This document shows, one piece after another, positions 1-8,956 of a stretch of 64,000 nucleotides of DNA (position 1 is its first letter; every line of letters begins with the position of its first letter). Both the position numbers and the translations under genes were made by a program. Below the pieces are notes generated by a model, which was not told the DNA's origin, searched no databases, and saw only the letters and a program-made list of their open reading frames with translations. The DNA lies in assembly GCA_034190085.1 (NCBI GenBank), contig JAXHTS010000030.1:84564-148563 (forward strand), given 5' to 3'. Origin of the DNA: Spirochaetota bacterium (GTDB lineage: Bacteria; Spirochaetota; UBA4802; JAFGDQ01).

Positions 1-621
1 TATTGGAGCAACACCAATCAGCTTATCGGCCTTGATTAATGGATCAAAAAACACAGGCCATTCGTGGATTAATCTGCCATTTTCAAGACTGGTGTATTTA
101 AAGAAAGCCTCTTTAGGAAGGATGATTTGAGCGCCTGATTCTTGAGCGGCCTTCTCAATGCCACTAAGATAAAAGCAGCTTGCAGGGGCATTAATGGGAT
201 TGTCTAAAATGATGACCGCTCTTGCTCTGGCTTTAAAACATAGACGAACAAGCGCTGAGATTAGATGTGGGTGACTCGTTGCGCCCAGCTCAGGTGAGGA
301 TGCAAAGGCGACATTAGGTTTTATCGCTACGGTCTCACCCTGTTTCACAAAACGCTCAATACCCCCAAGGAGCTTAATCGCCCTTTCCAACCCATCTCCC
401 CGATTAAAGCCCCTGACAACGCACATCGTCTTTCCACTAATAGGATTTACAGAAAAATTTGGGAGAGTGACAAGATCCTGGTATATTTCATCCCCACTCG
501 GGCCATAGGGATCATATAAAAGGTAAGATGCTGCTCCAGCGAAAGCAATTGATACGCAGGCCTTTAGCGAGCGATTTATAAATTCCCTTCGCAGGATATT
601 ATCCCCTTCTCTTTTTACCAT
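1..621 (-). CDS. DUF362 family protein, Tat-exported (partial, 3' end outside window)
   Basis: The gene runs off the left edge, so only the first 207 codons are visible. The start is the ATG at 619-621, which overlaps the end of the upstream DUF6599 gene by 23 bp; this suggests translational coupling. The N-terminus reads MVKREGDNILRREFINRSL followed by a hydrophobic stretch (ACVSIAFAGAASYLL), a twin-arginine-type leader. The mature part has a run like VKQGETVAIKPNV followed by TSHPHLISALV and later IILDNPIN, which is the pattern of DUF362, a domain often found with ferredoxin-like Cys clusters; none is visible in the part present. DUF362 and DUF6599 genes are often adjacent, which supports both calls. 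The substrate is unknown. Confidence 0.75.
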   Translation of the reverse strand, partial: MVKREGDNILRREFINRSLKACVSIAFAGAASYLLYDPYGPSGDEIYQDLVTLPNFSVNPISGKTMCVVRGFNRGDGLERAIKLLGGIERFVKQGETVAIKPNVAFASSPELGATSHPHLISALVRLCFKARARAVIILDNPINAPASCFYLSGIEKAAQESGAQIILPKEAFFKYTSLENGRLIHEWPVFFDPLIKADKLIGVAPI

Positions 622-1627
622 CTACCTGATCCGCATCCTTGATTTCTCCCAAAATAATCCTGAGCAATCTTTCAGCCAGCCTTTGGTTGTCTGCTCCATG
701 TACACCAATCACAAAATTTCTATAGATACTAATAGTTTCAAATGATCCATATATATCAATTATTTTAGAACCTTTAATATCATTCGCCCTTAGAGGAACA
801 CCCCCGTTGTCAATTAGAAATTTGTAGTATCCATCCGCTAAATCAGCGGCCTCCTTATGGCTATCCCTAATACTGAAAAAAACCGTTGTTGTAGAGTCAT
901 CAAGCCTGTAACTTGCGGAAAAGACATTGGTAAATTTATTATAACCAAAGGCATCCTTCAGAAATAATCTCTCACTCCCTGGGATGAGATAATCCTTGTC
1001 AAACAGGGTTAGTTCATATATTTCTTCACTACCGGTAGATTTTAGCCTTGACCTAATATTTCTACCCGTTTCAATTATCCCCTGCTTAAGATGATTAGAA
1101 ATTGATGCACCAATAATCTCAATATAATATCTTCCCTGAATAAAAAAAAGGGCGCTCGATGCCCAGTATGCTTTGCTAAAATTTGCAACCCTCTCTGTAT
1201 CGATTCTTTTTTGGCGGCTATAGACCGAATATGCATTTTTAATTGTACCCATATCATAGATAAATGCCTCCATCCAAATGTCCTTGGAACTAGCATACAT
1301 GAATCGTTGAGAGATCATTAGCCTGAATCCAGAGTCTAAATAGAGGGGAGCCTTGCCATTTATCTTCTCATGCAGTGTATTCTGATTATACGCTTCAGGT
1401 TCTAATAGAACCTTAAATCCCCTAGCTGTAAGGGTATCCATTTTTAGATTGCCCAGCGATATTAGTGATTCTTTATTATTATTTCCACCTGGTGATATCA
1501 TGCCAAATTTACTAATATCATAACTGGATTGCCTTGCTATCACTACAACCGCTATAATACCTAAAATGGATAATAGAAAGAAGCTGATGATGGATTCTTG
1601 GTTTTGTTTAATATATTTTATCTGCAT
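599..1627 (-). CDS. DUF6599 family exported protein
   Basis: A 342-residue protein with one N-terminal hydrophobic segment (about residues 14-32, FFLLSILGIIAVVVIA), so probably anchored or secreted. The central stretch INGKAPLYLDSGF resembles the INGGAELYLxYGF signature of DUF6599. The downstream partner is a DUF362 protein whose start lies inside the 3' end of this gene. A TTGACA-like box on the minus strand (1663-1668), with a weak AT-rich -10 about 17 bp away, would give a very short leader to the ATG at 1625-1627. The biochemical role is unknown; the pair probably acts together outside the cytoplasm. Confidence 0.7.
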   Translation of the reverse strand: MQIKYIKQNQESIISFFLLSILGIIAVVVIARQSSYDISKFGMISPGGNNNKESLISLGNLKMDTLTARGFKVLLEPEAYNQNTLHEKINGKAPLYLDSGFRLMISQRFMYASSKDIWMEAFIYDMGTIKNAYSVYSRQKRIDTERVANFSKAYWASSALFFIQGRYYIEIIGASISNHLKQGIIETGRNIRSRLKSTGSEEIYELTLFDKDYLIPGSERLFLKDAFGYNKFTNVFSASYRLDDSTTTVFFSIRDSHKEAADLADGYYKFLIDNGGVPLRANDIKGSKIIDIYGSFETISIYRNFVIGVHGADNQRLAERLLRIILGEIKDADQVDGKKRRG

Positions 1628-1741
1628 ATTGATATATATATAAATATGAATTAAACACTCTATGTCAATAAAATTGTTTTTTAATTGATATTAATCAAAT
1701 AATAATTATGCATAATCAAAATTACTAATCATTGTATATTT

Positions 1742-1768
1742 TTGACAAAAATTGATTTCTACTATAAA
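1742..1768 (+). promoter_or_regulatory. Possible sigma70-type promoter for the 1822 gene
   Basis: TTGACA at 1742-1747 and TATAAA at 1763-1768 are separated by 15 bp, shorter than the usual 16-18. It lies 54 bp upstream of the ATG at 1822, in the expected place, but the short spacer keeps confidence low. Confidence 0.4.
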
Positions 1769-1821
1769 AAACAATAACCATATGGGTTTTGAGATAAGAT
1801 TATATTAGGAGTAATGCTATT

Positions 1822-2286
1822 ATGATAATTAAAATACTTATTCCACTTCTATCCTTTATCCTAGTCCTTTCAATCCATATAGTATTCTCCGTGTGGGATA
1901 TATCCCAGACAATATTGGAAGTTGATCCATCAATAAGAATCGACTATTTTTCTATCTATGTTTCTACTGTGAGTCAATTTAATGGATTATCCTTAGCCCT
2001 TGTATCTGCATTTGCTGCATACTCAATGATTAAGTATATTGAGGCAAGAAAGAAGACCAGGATTAGAGCCATCATAATAGGTATTTCCATTGCTTTCACA
2101 ATTTATATGACTCTAAGCTTCTTTTTCGGTGTTCTCGGTTCATTCTTTAAAGATATCTTTATTGATGAAATCGGATGGATTTATATACCTATTAAGGAAA
2201 GATTATCTTTGCTGATCACCATCATCTCAGTGTTAACTGGGTTCATTTATATTAATAGAAAGACGAGGAACAGTATTGATCCTTAA
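1822..2286 (+). CDS. Small integral membrane protein, unknown function
   Basis: 154 residues with about four hydrophobic segments (roughly residues 2-24, 55-72, 84-108 and 128-146), and a basic stretch EARKKTRIR between the second and third. An AGGAG sequence lies about 10 nt before the ATG. I do not recognise a family. It stands alone on the plus strand between the minus-strand DUF362/DUF6599 pair and carA, with a 430-bp gap after it. Plausible as a real gene because of the ribosome binding site and consistent membrane topology. Confidence 0.6.
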   Translation: MIIKILIPLLSFILVLSIHIVFSVWDISQTILEVDPSIRIDYFSIYVSTVSQFNGLSLALVSAFAAYSMIKYIEARKKTRIRAIIIGISIAFTIYMTLSFFFGVLGSFFKDIFIDEIGWIYIPIKERLSLLITIISVLTGFIYINRKTRNSIDP

Positions 2287-2662
2287 TTCATCTTCCACCA
2301 TGATATTCTTTTAATAATTTTTCTTCAAAGCTTGGTACTTTATTGCATCAGTTCAGGAAAAAAAGATAGGGAGCATTAGTCTGCGACATGAATTTCATAA
2401 TTTGTCATTTTACAGTGACTATGATTTTGTCCATCCTGAATTAATTTATATGTTGCAATATAAACCTAATATTACTAAAAGTGACAAAGTGTTTTTTATA
2501 TGAATTTTGCTATTTCTTGAATTACTTTTTTATATTATATTGATTTATCACTGATAGCAGTTTTACTTCAATCCCTATACAATTGAACAGACTTCTGTCT
2601 ATAAATCATTAATTTTATAACGAAGAATTATAGTCAGATTATATATATTTGAATGTCAGTGA
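2287..2662. other. Gene-free AT-rich spacer before carA
   Basis: I see no open reading frame, RNA gene or strong hairpin in this stretch. The carA promoter follows it directly. Confidence 0.6.
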
Positions 2663-2691
2663 TTGACTATTATACGACTCTTCTGTAATAT
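2663..2691 (+). promoter_or_regulatory. Probable carA promoter
   Basis: TTGACT at 2663-2668, a 17-bp spacer, then TAATAT at 2686-2691. Transcription would start near 2698, about 30 nt before the carA start codon at 2727. Confidence 0.55.
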
Positions 2692-2726
2692 AGACTCATG
2701 CAATTAGATCAGAGTGGATGTTAAAT

Positions 2727-3812
2727 ATGAGAAAAAAGGCTTATCTTGTTCTTGAAGATGGCGTTGAGTTTGAAGGCACCAGTTTTGGTTTTGAATCAGA
2801 TAGTATAGGAGAGATCGTCTTCAATACCTCTATGAGCGGATATCAAGAGGTGCTTACAGATCCATCATATAATGGCCAGATCATCGCAATGACCTACCCA
2901 ATGATAGGGAATTATGGAGTGAATGAAGAGGATGTGGAATCAGACAAAATTCAGGTGGCTGGTTTTGTTGTAAAGGAGTACAGTAAAAGCTATTCAAATT
3001 ATAGGGCTACAATGTCTCTCGCTGATTATCTTCAGGAATCAGGGATATCAGCGATAGAGGGCGTTGATACACGAAAACTAACCCGTCATATAAGGGATAA
3101 GGGTGCACTTAGGGGGGGAATTTTTTTTGATAAATCCTCTGCAATTGACAGACTCCTTTCTCATCCAAAAATGGAGGGCCTTGACCTAGCCAGCGATGTC
3201 TCCTGTAAAGAGCCCTATCGATTTGGCAAAATGGATGAGACTAGACCCTTGATTGCTGTTTTTGATTTTGGAGTAAAGAGCAGTATTCTAAAATACCTAT
3301 ACGAATCAGGATTTTCGGTTATGGTATTTCCTGGCAATCATCCTTTAAGTGATGCCCTTAGGGAAAATGTAAAGGGGGTATTCCTATCCAATGGACCAGG
3401 GGATCCTGATGCTATTCCCTATGCCAAAAATCTTGTGCGTGATATCTTAAGAGAAGAGATCCCATGCTTTGGAATATGTCTTGGTCATCAGCTTCTATGC
3501 CTGGGCTTGAAGGGAAGGACATATAAACTGAAGTTTGGTCACAGGGGGGCAAATCAGCCAGTCAAGAATCTGTTAACTGGAAGGGTTGAAATTACTTCTC
3601 AGAATCATGGTTTTGCAGTGGATTATGAATCCTTAAAGAGGAATGGGGATGTTGAAATTACTCATTTAAATCTCAACGATAATACTGTAGAGGGCATTAG
3701 ACATAAGAGATTAAAGCTCTTTTCGGTACAATATCACCCTGAAGCAAATCCCGGCCCGCATGATTCGATCTATCTCTTTAATCAATTTTACAGGATGATA
3801 ATTGAAGGATAA
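2727..3812 (+). CDS. carA: Carbamoyl-phosphate synthase small subunit (glutaminase)
   Basis: Hydrolyses glutamine and passes ammonia to CarB to make carbamoyl phosphate for pyrimidine and arginine synthesis in the cytoplasm. The N-terminal CarA domain starts MRKKAYLVLEDGVEFEG and has the typical FNTSMSGYQEVLTDPSY run. The C-terminal class I glutamine amidotransferase domain carries the nucleophile in CFGICLGHQ (Cys about 251) and the His-Glu pair in QYHPEA (about 337-339). Length (361 residues) is normal. An ATG nine bases upstream (2718) is in frame, but the family usually begins at the Lys-rich MRKKA position, so I prefer 2727. carB is not adjacent; the next gene is on the opposite strand. 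Confidence 0.95.
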   Translation: MRKKAYLVLEDGVEFEGTSFGFESDSIGEIVFNTSMSGYQEVLTDPSYNGQIIAMTYPMIGNYGVNEEDVESDKIQVAGFVVKEYSKSYSNYRATMSLADYLQESGISAIEGVDTRKLTRHIRDKGALRGGIFFDKSSAIDRLLSHPKMEGLDLASDVSCKEPYRFGKMDETRPLIAVFDFGVKSSILKYLYESGFSVMVFPGNHPLSDALRENVKGVFLSNGPGDPDAIPYAKNLVRDILREEIPCFGICLGHQLLCLGLKGRTYKLKFGHRGANQPVKNLLTGRVEITSQNHGFAVDYESLKRNGDVEITHLNLNDNTVEGIRHKRLKLFSVQYHPEANPGPHDSIYLFNQFYRMIIEG

Positions 3813-3896
3813 ACTGATTGTGACCATAGTTTAGAGAAAGGACATTTTTCTACCATTGCTAATGACATACACCCTTTAGTCAGAATCAGATGACTT

Positions 3897-4223
3897 TTAA
3901 TACCTTTTCCTCTCCCTGTCATGAGTCAATCTATTCATTATGTATACTGCCAAATAGCCACCAATGAATCCGGCAATTACGTTAACACCGGTCTCATAGA
4001 CCAGAAATTGCATTATCCTGATTGATACATCAAGCAACAACTTGTCTAGGATAAACCCCCCGATAAGGGCTCCAATTACACCAATAACCATCCCACCGAT
4101 GTACCCCCCAAAGAGGTCTCTTCTCTTGGCATAATAGAATATCCAAGCTACGATTGCTCCTAATCCCAAATATATTGCTATAGAAAGAAGCTTCGTTATA
4201 AAGCCAGAAAATTCATCCGACAT
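3897..4223 (-). CDS. GlsB/YeaQ/YmgE-family (transglycosylase-associated) membrane protein
   Basis: A 108-residue membrane protein. The glycine-rich GGYIGGMVIGVIGALIGGFIL segment is typical of the GlsB/YeaQ/YmgE family, small stress-linked inner-membrane proteins of unknown mechanism. A further hydrophobic Gly-rich segment (VIAGFIGGYLAVYIM) and a charged C-terminus follow. The frame is open further upstream, but the ATG at 4221-4223 is preceded by GAGG at a good distance, so I start there; the upstream extension would run into a terminator-like hairpin (4275-4315). The family is usually 80-110 residues, which agrees. Confidence 0.75.
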   Translation of the reverse strand: MSDEFSGFITKLLSIAIYLGLGAIVAWIFYYAKRRDLFGGYIGGMVIGVIGALIGGFILDKLLLDVSIRIMQFLVYETGVNVIAGFIGGYLAVYIMNRLTHDRERKRY

Positions 4224-4274
4224 CTCAACCTCTAAAAACCAATTAAACCTATACTCTGCTTGATTGGCACATTG

Positions 4275-4315
4275 TAAAAAAGGCTTTTGCAGGAGTGCTG
4301 TCTGCAAAAGCCTTT
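4275..4315 (-). terminator. Intrinsic terminator with no gene upstream of it
   Basis: A perfect 14-bp inverted repeat (4279-4292 and 4302-4315, loop of 9). Read on the minus strand it is followed by six T (4276-4281, partly shared with the stem). No gene ends upstream of it on the minus strand, and the GlsB-like gene begins about 50 nt downstream. It therefore looks like an attenuator in that gene's leader, or the end of a small RNA. Confidence 0.65.
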
Positions 4316-4709
4316 AACCTGGTTAATTTAACATTGGGAGTGTAATTATCAATCAGTATAATAATCGGTTTTCTAAGGTGTAGCTTTAACATTTTTTTGT
4401 TATTTTATACATCTTAAAGCCTATTCGGCTGAGGACAAATCACAAGGGTATAGGATCGATTATGAATACAAGGGCTTGGTCATTGATAGTCTAATTAAAA
4501 TATGAATAATGCTTTACAAATAATGTCAAACATACATATCTTCATGGAGAGTATTAAAATTTTTGCATTCAGCATTAAGTAGGATTAATTTCATCCTCAT
4601 CCTCAATGAAAGCAAAAAGGCTTGAGCCAGATGCACTATTGGGATGTCTGAACAAAAAGCAGAAGATAATTATTTGAGATTGAAATGCATTTAAATATAC
4701 AATGATATC
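4316..4709. other. Gene-free spacer, possible leader or small-RNA region
   Basis: No protein gene is visible. On the minus strand TTGACA (4529 to 4524) with CATATT about 19 bp downstream could start a transcript of roughly 215 nt that ends at the hairpin at 4275-4315. The plus-strand part before Maf shows no clear promoter. Confidence 0.4.
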
Positions 4710-5303
4710 ATGGTAATAATATTAGGCTCCTCATCTCCTCGAAGAAAAAGTATTTTGCATACTATCATTGAAGACTTCGAGATTCGCATACCTCATGCAT
4801 ATGAAGAGATAAGGGAAGAATATGATCCAATCCAATACTCGAAAAGGATATCAAAAGAGAAGGCCGACTCAATCATACACACACTTCCGGATAAGGAAGA
4901 TCACCTGTTAATCTGCTGTGACACTATTGTAACTGTAAACAATTTAATATTAGGCAAACCCACTGGGCTTACTGATGCAAAGGAAAAATTGCATATGCTA
5001 AAGGGGAAAACACACAAGGTGATAAGCAGCATTATCCTAATCCATAAACATAATGATATTATAGAGAATACCGATTTCGAAATTACTCATGTTACCTTTA
5101 AGAATCTAAACAATACTGAGATATTAAAATACCTGGATAGCATTAACTATATGGACAAGGCCGGTGGATATGCCATTCAGGATAATGGTGAAATGATTAT
5201 TGATAGTATAGACGGTTCAATTTCAAATGTGATTGGACTCCCTCTAGGTCTATTTTTTCGGATGCTATCTGAGATGCATCTTACAGAGAAGATATTCCTA
5301 TAA
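4710..5303 (+). CDS. maf: Maf family nucleoside triphosphate pyrophosphatase
   Basis: 197 residues; begins VIILGSSSPRRKSIL, the Maf substrate-binding signature (SxSPRR). It continues with the acidic stretch around LICCDTIVTVNN, the GKPTGLTDAKEKLHMLKGKTHKV block, and DKAGGYAIQD near the C-terminus. Maf proteins hydrolyse non-canonical or canonical NTPs to monophosphates and are cytoplasmic. Which subfamily (dTTP/UTP or m7GTP) cannot be settled by eye. The gene stands alone; a ribosome binding site is not obvious. Confidence 0.9.
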   Translation: MVIILGSSSPRRKSILHTIIEDFEIRIPHAYEEIREEYDPIQYSKRISKEKADSIIHTLPDKEDHLLICCDTIVTVNNLILGKPTGLTDAKEKLHMLKGKTHKVISSIILIHKHNDIIENTDFEITHVTFKNLNNTEILKYLDSINYMDKAGGYAIQDNGEMIIDSIDGSISNVIGLPLGLFFRMLSEMHLTEKIFL

Positions 5304-5480
5304 CCAAAGAATGCTTTCAGAAAATACTAGTCTTATACGAAGCATTACTCACATCAGGGTTTCTGACTATTTATTGAACACCTAGAAGAACAGAATATAG
5401 TCTCTGAGATTTGAAAATCAATAGTATTAACACCCTATCAATGATCCACGGATGTGGGAATGAGGAAATAAAATACTATA

Positions 5481-7700
5481 ATGTTAAATAAAGGATTATC
5501 CAGAATAGACCTATATGTTATTACCCTTTTTTTCGGTTTCTCATCTGCAATTGCACAAGTTTTACTTATCCGAGAACTCCTTACCATATTCAGAGGTAAT
5601 GAGTTAATCATTGGAATAATATTTGCCGCATGGTTCATTGGAATATATTTAGGAGCTAGATTTAATCCAGAAGGTGAGAGGGTTACACTTGAGAGAAGGG
5701 TTGTTCTGTGTCTGATCCTATTTCCTATTCTGCTTCTTTTTTTTATATATCTTCCTCACTTCATCCCATTTGTTATTCCCAGAACTGTAGGCACATTCTA
5801 CTCCATTACCACAGAATTAATATTATCCCTACTATTTACAATTCCCATAAGTTTTTTGATAGGTTTCTTCTTCCCTCCAGTTGTTTCATTAACATCAGCC
5901 GTTGATGGAAAGCTATCCGGTGGAAACATATACTATTTAGAGACCTTAGGAGCATTTGCTGGAGGGATACTCTTCACTGCTATTTTGATTGATTTCTTGA
6001 ATCCTTTGGGAATAATCTCAATTATAATATCTATATCACATCTTATTTATTTAAAAAAATATAAAAATAGGTTAAACCTCTTTCTATTATTTATTCCCCT
6101 CATGCTCCTTCTTATGTCCGAGAGAATTGAAAACTGTATATTTGAATTTGTGTGGGAACGGACACATGAGGGCAACTTAATCCATCATAAAAGGACGAGG
6201 TATCAGATACTCTCTTTTGAATCCTATGAAGAAGAGATAAGAATATATGGGGATGGGATATATTATAATTACATACCTGACAGCTACGATGCAAGAGCCA
6301 TATTTCATCTGATACAGAGCATCAGACATAAAAAAGATGAAAGGCTTCTTGCACTTGGGATTGGATTCGGTTCTCTTCTCAATAATCTTCTTAAGACAGA
6401 TATTTCATACTTATACTATTTTGAAACAGACCCATGGCTTTGGAGAATCGGAAATCAATATAGACAAAAATACTATAATACAGAGGAGAATGCTAATAAA
6501 CTTAGGGTGTATCTTCAAGATATCAGATATTTCCTCTCACATACTGATGAAAAATTTGATTTGATCATATGCCTTCCACCCCAGCCCGAGAATGCAATGC
6601 TGAACAGATTCTATACAAAGGAATTTTATTCGCTCTGTAATGATCATCTTAAACCAGATGGGATATTTCTAACCTCCATCCATGGATTCACAAACTATAT
6701 GGGATCAGATCTTACTAGATATATTGCATCAATATATAAAGGCTTCAGGGAAGAATTTCCCTATCATCTTATTTCCTCTGGCGAAAGGATATATCTAATA
6801 GGCGCCACTGGAGAGGGGATCATTCCTAATCACTATGATGAGCTGATAACAAATTATAAGAAAAAAAGTTCATTGTATACAAACAATAAATTTGAAATTG
6901 AGGTTGTTGAGAATTTTGATCCTGAAGAGCTTAGGATGCTATTCGAAGAGAGTCAGATTGAATATTTTACAAAGCATATGATAGAGAATGTATCCGGGAT
7001 AGATAAGAATCTCGATTTGAAACCTAAGGCATACTGGAACAAAACAGTATTATCTGCCTTCCAGGAGAAGTCCTTTATTTACAGCATATTGAAGAGACCG
7101 TATATTCCCCTATTATTATCAGTATTGCTTATTGCTATTGTTCTTCTAGATATACGAAAGAAGTATACGGGTCAACAGTTTATTAGCGGAATAACAATAT
7201 TTACAACAGGATTTGTGAGCATCTCGACAATTATTCTTCTAATTATACTATATCAAAACATCTACGGTGTTGTGTATTATAGAATATCTCTAATTAATGC
7301 GCTATTCATGCTTGGGCTTACGCTTGGAAGCTACTATGCAAATAAAAAACAAATCAAATCTCTGAATAGAGTATTTATGTTCTTAATTATAACACTCCTT
7401 TTAATACTGCTTTATTTTCATACAAAGATTGAATCTATCTTTTGGATTATAATTATCAGCTTCGCTTTCTTCTGTGGCAACGTATTCCCAATGCTCTTTA
7501 AACAAATTGGATGCATCAATTATCACACCTCAGCCTCTATTCTCGATTCAATGGATCACTTTGGATCAATCATCGGGTCCCTACTAACCGCAGTTTTTCT
7601 CATCCCTATATTCGGAATATCTGGGACAGTCATCTTCAATATAGCGATGTTGTTGGTGATAATGGTACTTTCAAAGTATTGGATAAGTAATTCGACCTAA
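5481..7700 (+). CDS. Multi-pass membrane protein with a spermidine-synthase-like domain
   Basis: 739 residues in three parts: about seven N-terminal membrane segments (1-210), a soluble Rossmann methyltransferase/spermidine-synthase-like domain (about 225-440, with LALGIGFGS as the glycine loop and YFETDPW as the acidic strand end), and about six further membrane segments (530-735). This matches fused MFS/spermidine-synthase-type membrane proteins. The Asp that polyamine synthases use for catalysis is not visible at its usual place: the strand reads FDLIICLPPQ rather than yDvIivD. A normal aminopropyltransferase is therefore unlikely, and the true reaction is unknown. It lies downstream of maf on the same strand with a 177-bp gap. 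Confidence 0.7.
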   Translation: MLNKGLSRIDLYVITLFFGFSSAIAQVLLIRELLTIFRGNELIIGIIFAAWFIGIYLGARFNPEGERVTLERRVVLCLILFPILLLFFIYLPHFIPFVIPRTVGTFYSITTELILSLLFTIPISFLIGFFFPPVVSLTSAVDGKLSGGNIYYLETLGAFAGGILFTAILIDFLNPLGIISIIISISHLIYLKKYKNRLNLFLLFIPLMLLLMSERIENCIFEFVWERTHEGNLIHHKRTRYQILSFESYEEEIRIYGDGIYYNYIPDSYDARAIFHLIQSIRHKKDERLLALGIGFGSLLNNLLKTDISYLYYFETDPWLWRIGNQYRQKYYNTEENANKLRVYLQDIRYFLSHTDEKFDLIICLPPQPENAMLNRFYTKEFYSLCNDHLKPDGIFLTSIHGFTNYMGSDLTRYIASIYKGFREEFPYHLISSGERIYLIGATGEGIIPNHYDELITNYKKKSSLYTNNKFEIEVVENFDPEELRMLFEESQIEYFTKHMIENVSGIDKNLDLKPKAYWNKTVLSAFQEKSFIYSILKRPYIPLLLSVLLIAIVLLDIRKKYTGQQFISGITIFTTGFVSISTIILLIILYQNIYGVVYYRISLINALFMLGLTLGSYYANKKQIKSLNRVFMFLIITLLLILLYFHTKIESIFWIIIISFAFFCGNVFPMLFKQIGCINYHTSASILDSMDHFGSIIGSLLTAVFLIPIFGISGTVIFNIAMLLVIMVLSKYWISNST

Positions 7701-7728
7701 TAAAGATCACTCAACATTCTGGCAAGGA

Positions 7729-8940
7729 TTAACCTATTACTCCATCTTCCCTCAGTTTTAATATCTCATTTTCAGACATACCCAAAAGCTCGCCAAATAT
7801 ATAATTATTATGCTGCCCAAATAATGGGGCATGCTCAAACTTTACTGAAAGGGTTGAATATTTAAAGGGTGGAGCTAAGCAAATCATATCCCCAATTGCT
7901 GGATGTGTAACCTTCATGGCAAAATCACGCTCCTTGAGATGAGGATCGCTAAAGAGATCCTGACTATTATATTTTTGTACAGCTGCAACCCCAGCGCTTT
8001 GTAATCTCCTCATTGCCTCATAGGGATCATAGATCATTGTCCACTCACTAATGAGTTTATCCAATTCCTCTCGATTGACCAACCTACTCTTAACATCAGA
8101 GAATCTATCATCCCTAGTCCACTCCGGATTCCCAATGGCATTACAAAATGACAACCACTCATCCTCGGTTTCTATTGCAATACTGATCCACTTGTTTTCA
8201 CCTTTGCAGGGATAACAATTATGAGGTGCCATGTGATCGTCCATATTACCCTGCCTGGTCTGCACATTCCCATTCATGAAGTAATCCATGAATAATTCGC
8301 CAATGAGCACGCTGCCTGCTTCTGATGAGGATTGATCGATATACTGACCCTCCCCTGTGCTCTTTCTATAATTGAGGGCAGCAAGAATGGCATATACTGA
8401 TGTCAGACCGCTGAGCAGGTCTATTTCACCCCCAATTGTACTAGGGGGATCATTAGGATGACCCGTCACATTAGATAAGCCGCTCAGAGCGCCAAAGCTG
8501 GGTGCATAGCCTGTATAATTCCGCTCTGGCCCCTTTGCGCCACGTGATGAGGAAGCCAGATATATAATGCTTGGATTTAACTCACAAGCAACCTCATATC
8601 CAAGCCCAAGTCTATCCATAACCCCTGGGCGCATGTTCTCCATCACAACATCGCACTTCTCTATCAGTCTCTTCGCAATCTCAATTGCCTTTGTATTTTT
8701 AAGGTCTAAATTTATGCCTAACTTACTCAAGTTTATATCATTAAAGATTGGCGACATGTTGATGTCTTCCAACATCTGAAGATTTACTAGATCGAATATT
8801 CTGATAGTATCCAATCTCCTCTGACTCTCAACCTTGATTACCTCTGCTCCCATGAACCCTAAGAGCATGGTAGCATAGGGCCCTGCCCACATAAATGTAA
8901 AATCAAGTACCCTTATCCCATCCAATGGAAATTTATTCAT
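7729..8940 (-). CDS. CaiB/BaiF family (type III) CoA-transferase
   Basis: 403 residues. N-terminal IRVLDFTFMWAGPYATMLLG followed by GAEVIKVES is the hallmark of type III CoA-transferases, which move CoA between carboxylic acids through an Asp-bound anhydride. The likely catalytic Asp is in GQYIDQSSSEA. ENMRPGVMDRLGLGYE and PSIIYLASSSRGAKGP are also typical. Only 16 bp separate it from the upstream paralogue (8957-10162), with a good Shine-Dalgarno (GGGGAGG) in the gap, so they form an operon and may be a heterodimer as in some succinyl-CoA-dependent systems. The substrate cannot be read from sequence. Confidence 0.9.
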   Translation of the reverse strand: MNKFPLDGIRVLDFTFMWAGPYATMLLGFMGAEVIKVESQRRLDTIRIFDLVNLQMLEDINMSPIFNDINLSKLGINLDLKNTKAIEIAKRLIEKCDVVMENMRPGVMDRLGLGYEVACELNPSIIYLASSSRGAKGPERNYTGYAPSFGALSGLSNVTGHPNDPPSTIGGEIDLLSGLTSVYAILAALNYRKSTGEGQYIDQSSSEAGSVLIGELFMDYFMNGNVQTRQGNMDDHMAPHNCYPCKGENKWISIAIETEDEWLSFCNAIGNPEWTRDDRFSDVKSRLVNREELDKLISEWTMIYDPYEAMRRLQSAGVAAVQKYNSQDLFSDPHLKERDFAMKVTHPAIGDMICLAPPFKYSTLSVKFEHAPLFGQHNNYIFGELLGMSENEILKLREDGVIG

Positions 8941-8956
8941 AATAATTACCTCCCCT

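Noticed and set aside
4224..4307. 28-codon extension of the GlsB-like protein
   Set aside because: It would be encoded across a perfect intrinsic terminator, and the internal ATG has a better ribosome binding site.
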